In this document: in pieces, positions 11,601 through 23,600 of the stretch
How the letters are laid out: each line of letters opens with the position of its first letter
Numbering within the stretch: position 1 is the first letter of the stretch
NCBI GenBank assembly: GCA_019916065.1
Contig: CM034243.1
Span: 23,958,147 to 24,022,146, forward strand
Reading direction: 5' to 3'
DNA length: 64,000 bases
Source: Vitellaria paradoxa
Lineage: Eukaryota > Streptophyta > Magnoliopsida > Ericales > Sapotaceae
Program-made: the position numbers and the translations under genes
The notes under the pieces: model-generated
The model's database searches: none
What the model saw: the letters and a program-made list of their open reading frames with translations, nothing else
Told to the model about the DNA's origin: nothing

Positions 11601-14600
11601 CACGCTCCTTTCTTTTCCAATACTCTCCATAGGATCTCCCTAGGAACCCGATCATATGCCTTCTCTAAATTGATGAACACCATATGTAAATCTTTTTGAC
11701 CTTATCTATACTGTTCCATTAACCTCCTCAAGAGAAAGATAGCCTCCATGGTTGATCTTCTAGGCATGAAACCAAATTGGTTCTCTAAAACGTTTGTTGT
11801 CCTTCTTAGTCTTCTCTCAATAACTCTCTCCCATAATTTCATTATATAGCTCATCAATTTAATCCCGCGGTAGTTCGCACAGTTCTGAATATTTCCTATA
11901 TTATGATATATATTGAAGTGAAAAAAAATATCAACAATAAAAATTTGAACACGTCAAATCCAAATTGCTAAAAAAAAAAAAGTTTTTCGAAGATGATATT
12001 CAAAAATACTAATCCAAATGAATCACTTCTATATTATAAATCATTCAAAATATATAACATTTAAAATACTTTTCCAAATAAATCAAATTCAAATTATAAA
12101 CTATTCAAAATATATAACATCTAAAATGTTAGTCCAAATAAGTCAAATTCAAATTATGGACTATTCAAAATACTCCCAAGCATGCAATTTAAAAAGAGGG
12201 CAAGTTCATAAGTAACAAATGGTGCTTGTCAATTTAACGAGACATCATTTTCATTAAATCTGCTTTTCGACAAGTTGGCAGAAAAGACCAAAACACTCGA
12301 AGTTTGGTTGGATTTTCAAGGATGTTCGTTTGAGCATCGAGAAAGTCATCAATCACTATCAAAACCAAGCTCCACCAAGTGCTCAAGTAATTCATTATCT
12401 TTAGAAGATGATTTGTTAGCACATTTCAACAATACATCACCTGGCGGATTTGTAGCTCTTTCGACCACATTAAATGCCTTCTCCAATGGATCATCTGTGT
12501 TAACTTTGTGCTTGATCTTTTGTTTCTTTGCTAATGTGCCAGTTGCAGAATCACAATCTGTAAATGGTGACTTAATATTCGGCTCATCAACATATATAGC
12601 CTTTAAGTTAACCTCATTTTGTGACACTAATCCATCTATCTCGTTAACTGACTCAGTTACATTGTTCTTGCTTAATTGAGCTCCATGTAGTCTAGTCTCT
12701 CGGCTAGTATCTCATCCTTCCCCATTAGCTCTATCCTTCCCATAAAGCTTTATGAGCTTGTCATAGTTATATATATGTTTGGTCATCCAATCTTTGGCAC
12801 TTTTATTAGACTGAAAACAAAAAAAAAAAAAAAAATGCTCCATGTTAAAGTAAATAAAATAAATGAATTGTTGCATATTAATATCAAGTAAAATTAGATC
12901 AAGTAACATAACAAATTACTCCTTTCAATTGTGCGCCATTCTCCCAATCTGCCCCCATACTTGTGCGTTGTCACCTTTTGCCACATTTGTCTTCTCATTG
13001 ATGTATCTTCATAGCCATTTGCTCAGCAGAGCCTTGTTGAAAAGTCTCAAATTTTTAATTCTAGTGCCTCATCCCTCTATTGGGAGACATATCATTTTTT
13101 AAATCAACCAAGTGAAATTTCAAAAAACCTTCTCTGCCATCTCCTCATAAGAAGTCACATTGGAGCTTATCCAGCTTTTTGATAACTAAGCTCGATGCTT
13201 TGAAAAGAGATGAAATAAATTGTAAGACCAGACAGGGAGCTTTTGATCAATGTGACCCTGGCTTCTTTAGATAAATACTTCCGTTTCTACCTTGTTTCAC
13301 TTGCGACGTCTCTAACACCCCCTCCCAAACATTTTTTGCCTTTAAAGGGAGCCCCCAAAGGAAGTTGTTAAGAACTTTAGAAAATGGAAAGTAGAACTTA
13401 AAGAACTAGGAGAGAATGATAGTTGAAGAGCAACTGCAGAGAGAAAAGAAGGAAGAGAGAAATAGAGAGAGATAAGAAGGAGAGAAGGAGAGAAGGAGAG
13501 CTGGAGAGGAAATCAGAATTCTTGAAAAAAATACACATCATTCTGTACTCAGTCCCTTGGAGGCTATTTATAGTTGTATTTAACAGTTTATCAACTGTTT
13601 TAACAGTTGTAACAGCTCCTTAACCCCCTAACAATTCTAACAAACTTACAATAATAGTCTTCCTATTGATAACCACCTTCTAACCAACTGTAACAACCTG
13701 TAACAGCTATATAACAGCTCCTAACTAACTCTTATTCCTAACAATACCCTCCCCTTTAAAAGAACCTTGTCCTCAAGGTTGAAAGTTAGGAAATTGTTGT
13801 TGTAGTTCAGGCCAATCCTCCCAAGTAGCTTCGGTGGGTGTAAGAGAAATCCATTGAATTAGGTATTGCTGAATGTTGTTGCCATTTCTTTGAATCATCC
13901 TTTCGGCCAACACTGCCAAAGGTTCCAGCTTGAAAATTCCTTGAGTATCCATAAGAGGAAGTGCATTGGTTATAGTAGTAGTCAGCCCCACTTTCCTCTT
14001 CAACAGTGATATATGGAACACATGATGAATTAGGCTGTCATCAGGTAGTTGTAATTGATAAGCCACTGATCCGATTTTAGCTACCACAGGATAGGGTCCA
14101 AAATACCTTGGAGCCAATTTAGGTGAGTTCCTGTAAGTAATGGAAGATTGTCTATAAGGCTGTAGCTTTAGATATACCAAATCTTCCACTTGAAATTCCC
14201 TCTCAGTTCTGTTCTTATTTGCCATTTGCTTCATTCTGTTTTGTGCAACAGCCAAATTGAGTTTAAGTGCTTGCATTGTCTGCTGTCTTTCTTGAATAAA
14301 GTCCTCTACTGCTCCCACTTTAGGTTCCTGTTCTATAGCTGCTAGTATGGAGGTAGGTTTAAATCCAAACGATGCCTCAAAGGGTGACAGCCCTAAGGCT
14401 GTATGGAAATTGGAATTATACCACCATTGGGCCATTGGTAACCAGTTGACCCAGCTTTTTGGGTTAAGAAAAGTCATGCACCTCAAGTACCCCTCCAAAC
14501 ACTGATTTAATCTCTTCGATTGCCCATCTGTCTGTGGGTGATAAGCTGTAGACATATCTAGAGAAGTTCCATAGAGTTTAAACAGTTCCTGCTAGAAAAG

Positions 14601-17600
14601 ACTGGTAAAAATTTTGTCCCTGTCTGACACAATGCTTCGAGGAATACCATGAATTTTCACCACTACATTAAAGAATTCCTTTACTCCATTCCTTCCTAAG
14701 ATGGGGAAGGAATGGTCGGGATGGGGGCTCCCTTTTCTTTTTGGCTTCTTCTTTTTTAAAGAAAAAAGAAGCAAAAAAGAAAATCCAGTAGAGCCCTTAC
14801 TCCTTTCCTTACGGAAAGGCGGGCTCGGAACTCTCTTATATGCGTTCGTGCTCCACATCAGTGGAGCACTTCACTCCCTTCGGACATCTAAGAAGGGAGT
14901 ATAACTGATATAGGAGAGTTAGGAGGTTTTATTTTAGTTTATTTCCCTAGGGGATTTCCCATCCCCCAGACCCCCTGGCTCCCTCCGGGGGTTCTGACAG
15001 TTTGGGGGAGGTCCCCCAAACCCCCTTTGCTAGGCTTCTGTTATTGCTGAGAAAGGATGAGAGAACGCCATAAAGTGTCCAAACTTTGTTAATCTGTCTA
15101 CTACTACCAAAATAACTGTTTTTCCATGTGATTTTGGCAACCCTTCAATAAAGTCCAGGCACAAATGAGTCCACGGCTGATCGGGAATGGGCAAGGGTTG
15201 CAAATACCCTGGATAGAGTAAATGTTTTGCCTTGCATTGCTGGCAGACATCACATTCTGTCACACATTGTACTACTGTTTGCTTGAGTCCTCGCCAATAG
15301 AACAGTTGCCTTAGTCGTTGATAGGTGGCTCTAATTCCTGAATGTCCTACTGCTGAACTGTGGACAGATTGTACTAGTTTCTTCCTTAAATCTAACCCAA
15401 TTCCCACATAGATCTTGTTATGAAATTTTAGAATTCCATTTGCAAATACATACCCTATCTGTGAATCAGGATTAACCAGCAATGCTGCTATACATTCGTC
15501 AGCAAATTGGTCTCCCTTGTAACTGCTCACTACTTCATTAAGCCAATTAGGTACCACTGCCGAGACAGCCTTCAGTTCTTCTTCAAAAATTCTGGACAGT
15601 GCATCTGCTGCCTTATTTTCCTTTCCCTTTCTGTACACAATTTCATAAGTCAGTCCCAAAAGCTTTGTCATCCCCTTCTTCTGAAGTTGAATGTGCAGTC
15701 TTTGTTGCAGTAAGTGTTTTAAGCTTTCATGATCTGTTTTCACTATGAATTTTTCTCCTTCCAAGTCTCCATTTATCTACAGCCATTAGTAAAGCCAACA
15801 GCTCTTTCTCATACACAGACAGACCCAAATTCCTTGGACTCAAAGCCTTACTGAGAAAGGTGAGTGGTCTGCCCTCCTGCATTAACACAACCCCTATTCC
15901 ATTCCCCAAAGCATCAGTTTCCACTACAAAAGTTTTAGTGAAATCAGGTAAAGCTAACACCGGAGCTTCAGTCATCACCTTTTTTAACTTCTCAAAAGCT
16001 GCCTGCTCCTTAGATCCCCAAAAGAAGTTATCTTTCTTGAGTAACTCTGTCAGTGGTTTGCTAATCTGCCCATATCCTTTTATAAATCTTCTATAGTAAC
16101 CAGTGAGGCCCAAGAATCCTCTTAATGCTTTTACTGAAATAGGCACAGGCCAATTCACCATTGCTTCCACCTTCTTACAATCTATTTGGACCCCATTACC
16201 ATGAATGATGATGTATCCTAAATACTCAATCTGTTTCTGTGCAAATGAACATTTTGATTTCTTGACAAAAAGCTGATTATCCTTGAGGACTTGTAGGGTT
16301 ATTTTAAGGTGTTCTAAATGGGTTTGGAAGGAAGGGCTATATACTAAAATGTCATCAAAGAATACCAGGATAAATTTGCTCAAATAAGGTTGGAATACAT
16401 TGTTCGTTAAGGCTTGAAAAGTGACTGGGGCATTGGTAAGGCTGAAAGGCATAACTCTGAATTCATATAGGCCTTGGTGTGTTTTAAAAGCTGTTTTGTG
16501 GGTATCTTCTGGTCTCATCCTAACTTGATGATAACCAGATCTTAGGTCCAGTTTGGTGAAGAATTGTGCCCCATGTAATTCATCTAATAAGTCTTCAATT
16601 ATGGGTATGGGAAATTTGTCTTTAATGGTAATAACATTGAGTTGTCGGAAGTCAATACAAAACCTCCAAGTTCCATCTTTTTTTTTTTGACTAACAGAAT
16701 TGGGGAAGCAAATGGGCTGTGACTGTGTTTTATGATAGATTGATTTAGCATTTCGGCCACCATTTTTTCAATTTCTTTTTTTTGGGCAGGAGAGTATCTA
16801 TAAGGCTTAATATTGATTGGTTCTGAGTTTGGTTTAAGAGGTATGGTATGGTCAAAATTCCTTGGTGGAGGCAAGGTTTTGGGTTTAGAAAATAAGTCCT
16901 CATAGTCTAATAACAACTTTTGCAAAGAATTCAATTCAGTTGGACTAACCTCTGGGCCTATAACAGCAGTTTTTTTTTCTTCCATAGCTGTGATTGAAAA
17001 CAATTGGGTTGTCACATTATGGATTCCCTTTTTAATCCATGATTACAGCCTTTTTCTGGAAATCATCTTCAAGGCAGCCTCTTCCATACTTCCTCTTAAT
17101 TGCACCATTTTTCCTTCCTTGTCAAAGGATACTTCCAGTTTCTTTAAATCAAAGACCATGGGGCTATAATCTTTGATCCAATCAGTGCCCAATACCATGT
17201 CACATCCTCCTAATTTCAACAACCTCAATTCAGCCACAAACTTATGGCCTTGCAGCTTCCAATAAAACCCTTCCGTTTTGGCTGAGCTAAGCATTTTCTG
17301 CCCATTTGCTATGGTGACAGCTAAAGGAGTTGCCCTTCTGGTTTTACACTTTAACTCTTTTTCCACTTCTTCATCCAGGAAACTATGGGTACTATCGCTG
17401 TCTATCAATATTAATAATGATCTGTTTCCCACAGAACCTCTGAACTTCATAGTGCTGTGAGAAAACTATCCATTCATTGCATGAATGGATAATTCAGCAA
17501 TATCTGACTCCTCTTCCTCTTCTTCCTCCCCTTGATCCTGTTCCTCAGCATCTATACTTTCAATTTCTTCTTCTGCCTCCATATTCATAAGCTGCTTTTT

Positions 17601-20600
17601 GCAAACATGGCCCACAAAATACTTATCTCCACATTTAAAGCACTGCCCTGGCTGTTTCCTTGTTTCTGTTGTGCTGCTGGCCATCGAGTTTCTTGTGAAA
17701 TTCAGTGAGCTTCTGTTGTTAGAGAAGTTGCCCTAGTTCTTGAAATTTCCATTTCCTACTGCTCTTCCTCCATTTCAATTAGATGAATTTTTACTCTCAT
17801 TTTCAACATTCCAACTTTTCAAACTCCCAGCATTTCCCATTCCTCCTTTTGTCCATGATCTCTGCTTCTTATACATAGCATCCAAAGCTAATTCCTGTAA
17901 TCTTGTTTGTTCAATTGCCTGACTTAGTGTTTTTGGTCGTAACACCTTAACCAATGGCCTGAGTTCTTCCTTCAGTCCACTGAGAAAACTGGAAATGAAA
18001 TAAGATTCAGTCAAATTAGGATTCTCACTCACCATTAGTGCCTTAAGTTTTTCAAACTTGGACTGATATTCTTCTACAGCCCCATTTTGATTCAATTTAT
18101 TAAACTCTTCCACCACATCTTCCATACCTTTTTCTCCAAACCTTACACATAGTGCTTCCACAAATTCCTTCCAAATTAACTCCTCTCTATTAATCATCCA
18201 CCCTTGATACCATACATCCACCTTATCTTCCAAGAAAATTGAAGCAATTTCTACTTTCTGATGTTCAGGAGTTTGACAGATTAAGAAGTACTTTTGGCAC
18301 CTCCTTATCCATCCTCTAGGATTAGTGCCATCAAAATAATGCATCTCCCATTTAGGAGTTACAGCTTGTGGCCCTGCATTCTAAATTTCCACCATCCTAG
18401 ACTGCACTTCTCTATCTTCCTTAGCTCCCGCCACTTCTTTATCTCTTCTATATCCACAATTACTAGCCTCTGCGCGATCCAATTCAATGTAGGGATTAGG
18501 CAGTAATCCTTTACCCCTTAGAGTAGCAGCCTTTTGATTCTCCCTGACTTCATTTTCTTCTCTCGTTTTCTCCTTCCACATTTCATCCAACCTTTGTTGA
18601 TTTTCAAGAATTTTGTCTAGCACTTCCAGTTTTGTTAAGTGAGCATCAATCTTACCTAACTGAGTTTCCACATGCACCATTCTTTGATCCATAGCTCCCA
18701 GTTTCTGATCCTGCGACTCAATCCTGGACTGCAGTGTATTTATTTGCTGTTCTAGTAGCTTCAATCTAGTTCCTTCTGCCATTTCTTGTTTGTATGTGTC
18801 TCGGAATTCCCAAAGGATTCAGGAAATCCAGAAATCTTGAAATCTATTGAGTGCTGGAAGGTGTTTGGTTGCCGAGAAAATTTGAGAGATCGTGAGAAAA
18901 GAACTCAGGAACGACTGCTTTGATTCCAATTTGTTAAGAACTTTAGAAAATGGAAAGTAGAACTTTAAGAATTAGGAGAGCATGATAGTTGAAAAGCAAT
19001 TGCAGAGAGAAAAGAAGGAAGAGAGAAATAGAGAGAGATAAGAAGGAGAGAAGGAGAGAAGGAAAGCTCGAGAGGAAATCAGAATTCTTGAAAAAAATAC
19101 TCATCATTCTGTACTTAGTCCCTTGGAGGCTATTTATAGCTGTATTTAACAGTTTATCAACTGTTTTAACAGTTGTAACAGCTCCTTAACCTCCCAACAA
19201 TTCTAACAAACTTACAATAACAATCTTCCTATTGAGAACCACCTTCTAACCAGCTGTAACAACCTGTAACAGTAATATAATAGCTCCTAACTAACTCTTA
19301 TTCCTAACAGAAGCCCTAAGTATGTCGAGGGCAAGGGATCTAACTTTACAGCCAATATGGTAGCAAGCTCTTCCATATTGCTCTTTTTGCCAGTAGGGAT
19401 CATTTCAAACTTGTTGAAATTGATTTTCAAACCCGAGACTGCCTTAAGGCATATTAGGACACATCTAAAATGGTCGATTTGCGATGCATCTGCCTCCCAA
19501 AAGGTAATGGAATCATTGGCAAATAATAAGTGTGAAACCTCTATGGTACCACGGGTTGCACTACCAATAGAGAACCATTCAAGAGATCATTCTCTCTAGC
19601 TCTTCCTACCATCCTGTTGAAAATCTCCATAACTAAGAGGAATAAGTGTGAGGATAGTGGATCACCCTGCGTCAACCCTTGGAAGCCCCAAAGAACTCCG
19701 CTGGAGTGTCATTGACTAGCATCCAAAATTTGACTATGGATATACACCAACTGATTCATTTCCTCGATTTTACCCCCAAACCCATCCTCTACAACAAATA
19801 CAAAAGAAAATCCTAGTTGACGTGTTCGTACACTTTCTCTATGTCCAGTTTACGTGGTACTTCTTGATTTTTGGTTTTAAGTTTGTCATCTATCATCTCA
19901 TTAGCAATCAAAACTATGTCTAAGATTTGCCTACCCTTGACAAAAGAGTTATGGAACTCTAATATCAAATGTGCTTGTTTCATTGTTAGCTAGAACTTTG
20001 GAAATGATCTTATATAAGCTACCGATTAAACATACTAGTCTAAAGTCTTTGATATTAATTGCTCCCTCCTCTCTTGGGATCAATGCTATGAAGGTAGTAT
20101 TCGTGCTTTTAACAAACTCTCACCATTATAAGAAAACTACCTGAATAGATCCATCACATCTTCTTGGAGGGTATCCCAGCATCTCTGGAAGAAAACAATG
20201 GTCATTCCATCCGGGCCTGGTGCCTTATCCCCATTTAGTTCAAATAAGGTCCTTTCACCTCCTCTTTTGAAAAGAATTCTTTAGGATTATCCCTAGTTCC
20301 CGTAAGGATCGAAGGCAACCCCATTCCCTCCAAAGTGGGTTTCCATTCCTCCCTTTCCATGAACAGGTTTGGATAAAATCTTATAATGTTCTATTTGACT
20401 TGCTCCTCTTGAAGTATCAAACGTCCTTCCACCATAAAGCAGGATATGCGATTAAATCTTTTGTGAGCATTGGCCCTCTGATGAAAAAAATTCATGTTAC
20501 TATCGCCCCCTTTCAACCAAACCATCCTTGATTTCTGTCTCCAATTGATCTCCGTTTGGACCAAGGCACTAAATTCTCTCTATTTAGTTTCTCTAATCTG

Positions 20601-23600
20601 GATCTCTCTTCTGATAGTGTTTCAGTTCCGTCCTTCTGATTATCAAGTTGAGCAACCTCCTCCATGATATTATGCTTCCTCATTTCAAACATCCCAATTC
20701 CTCATTCCACTTGACAACGTCTCCCTTTAGTAGCTGGAACTTCTTCACCATCTTATAACTGGCATTTTGAAGGACTATAGTTGTCCCACTATTCTGACAC
20801 TGGTGGTTGAACATTCTGCACTCAAGTTGCATGTTTTCAAACCTAAAAGGTCTAGGGTCCTCCTTAATACAGCTACAGTTTAAAATCTGTAGAAAATGGT
20901 CTGACACCAAATCTAGGGAGCAGGGATTGGGTGGACCCAGAAAAATGCTCCTCCCACTTGGTAGTGATCAAAAAGCAGTCAATTTTGGATTTACTTCTAG
21001 CATTGAACCAGGTAAATGTGACATCCTTCAATTGTAAATCTATTAGTCTGGTGTCTTTGATGAAATCAGTGAACTCCGTCATAGAAGTAGTGTGTCTTCT
21101 GCAATTCCATTTTTTAGGCACACACTTAACAAGGTTAAAATCCCCTCCCCACACGAAGGCACGTCCCATTTGTACAATGTAGCCTCTACTTCCTCCAAAA
21201 AGCTCTTCTTGAGACTGTATACTCCATAGGGCCATGCACACCTGTAAAAAGGCCATGATTCATTGTCATCCAAGTCGCTAAAACAACAATTGATGGATCA
21301 ACTACCCACTTTATCGTCAACAAGAAATAGGGCTTTGCCATCCCACATCAGTAAGATTCCTCCAGAGGCTACCACCATAGCCAGCTAGATCCATTTCACC
21401 CAGTCCCCTAGTCCGATTTTCCTAATCATTGTAGTATCTCCCTGATTTTGGTTTCTTGCAGCCATACTACGGTAGGCTTTTTTTCCTCAAGACAGCGTTG
21501 ACCACTTCTCTCTTCCTTCTCCTTTGAGACCCCTCACATTCCAGCATAGAATTTTAGCCTTCATTGGTTACACGATAAAGTGTCATAGTTCCCCTGATCC
21601 TTCTTACCTGCCTCTGCTCAAATAATTGACCGAGTATTCCAGTGCCCTTGATTCCTTTTGTCCCATTTTCTTGCTGCAGCTTCCTCTAATAGAATTATTC
21701 TTCATATATCTGGATTGCTTCCCCCTTTCCTCAATTCTCCTACCAGATGCACTAACTCCTCTTCACGCCCCTTGCAAGAAACTCCCAAAACTTTATTCAC
21801 TGCCGTGACTCTCCTTAGCACCTAATTGGACACCAATGCTTGCATGCTGCTCCCCCTTACTGACAGGTCACCGCCATCCTCACTGTCCTTGGAAGAGTGT
21901 CCCAAAATAGGCTTCTTGAAGAGAAGACACACCCTGGGTTCCATGTCTGGTTCCTCCCTAATACACACTGCCAAACTTCACATTAGTTTCTCCCCACCCT
22001 ACTCCATCCTCTATTACGCCTCCCTTTTGCTCTTGCGCTCCAGACATTGCCATCTCCCCAAACATAGTGACTACAACTTGACATTAGATGGAGAAGGAGA
22101 AGAACAGGTTCCTTAACCCTTGATGCAGTAATTTGTGTAGCAGTAAAGGGCTTTTCTAGCGGCTGACTTTTAGTTACAGTTTATGCAACCATAAGTTTGT
22201 ACGAGAGTGAAATTTATAGATTTTTAATGATGTTTTTAATGGGCGAGGCTTGGGGGTCTAATTAGGCATGGAAATAAAAACTTCAGGGATGTTGTGACAT
22301 TTGAACAGTTAGCAAGAACTGTTTCTCTTCTTTTGAGATGATAGATTAATTGGTAGAAAGAGAAGAAACAAATGAGCTTGGTCTGAAAGGTGTTTGTTTG
22401 CGGGTAAATCCACACCAACCTTCTAAAATCATTGCATCAAGACCCAACCAGCATGCTACTAGACCATCATCTTTTAGTGATTGTTGAGGGTAAGCATGTA
22501 ATTTTCATGAGCATTTTGGGTGACCGTACCTACCTTACCTTGAGTACATAGTTTATTTATAATGCATGCCTGGCTAATTAGTTTGGAACAGGATACTTGA
22601 CTAGCTATTGGGCCTTGGTCGAGGAGGTTTTATTGCAATTCTGGTGAGATGCTTATTTTATCTGTATAAAAGACTTGGAGTTACTATTGAGATGGATGGT
22701 AATGACGATGATGAACATGTCAGTTGACTATTTTATTGCTTTGTAGACTTTAAAATTTCCTTGTGTCAAAATGCATTGTTGACGTCGATGACATCACTCC
22801 AAAGGAATGTTTTTGTAGAAGTGAGTACAAAGAATTAAAAGAAAAAGACACATATGGGTGGTCTGGTTATCTGTATTTATAACCCTAGAATCTATATAGA
22901 ATAGGTAATGTGTATAATTATAAATCAATTACAATCATCCTAAATATCTATGCTATCTTATATAGAATATATCTTATAGCAAGCATTCCCCCGCAAGCTA
23001 GAGCATACATATCGTATGTTATAAGCTTGTTACGTATGTATTAAACTCGCATGCATCTTAAAGCTTTAGTAAATAAGTCTACGAGCTGATCTTCAAGTTT
23101 CACATAAGTTGTTATTAACATATTCTGGAGGAACTTCTCTTGAGCAAAGTGGCAATCTACTTCTTTAGGTTTTGTCCTCTTGTGGAATGCGGGATTTGAG
23201 CCAATATGAACTGCAACATGATTATCACACATCAACTCTATAGGGGGTTCGTGCTCCACACTGAGTTCTTCAAATATATGTTTTAGCCATACCAATTCAC
23301 ACGATGTGTGCCATAGCTCTGTATTCAGATTTTGCACTCGATCAAGCTACTACAGTTTGCTTCTTGCTTTTCTAAGAGACCAAGTTTCCTCCTACAAACA
23401 CAATATTCAGTCGTGGATCTTCTATCATGTGGAATTCTAATTTAATCAGCATTAGCATACCCTTAGATCATGATATGGCCATGATCCCTGTATAATAAGC
23501 CTCAACTTGGAGGACTTTGAGATGTCTCATTTGTGGAGAATCCATGAAATGACTGACTACACTTGTAGCAAAAGAAATGTCTGGACAAGTAACTGTCAAA

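Larger units (their letters stand above)
13366..19309 (-). mobile_element. Ty3/gypsy chromovirus with paired LTRs
   Basis: 5,944 bp bounded by 378-bp LTRs that begin TGTTAAGAAC and end CCTAACA. The flanking gaag occurs on both sides (13361-13364 and 19310-19313), giving a 4-bp match of the expected 5-bp duplication. Coding order on the minus strand is gag, zinc knuckle, protease, RT, RNase H, integrase, chromodomain. Next to the 5' LTR the minus strand reads ATTGGAATCAAAGC, a decayed tRNA-Met primer site. The gag-pol frame is interrupted by isolated stops and frameshifts. It is inserted in the L1 reverse transcriptase. Confidence 0.9.

Noticed and set aside
21626..22116. Plus-strand frames of 60 and 96 aa
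   Set aside because: They are antisense to the L1 5' region and have no known motif.
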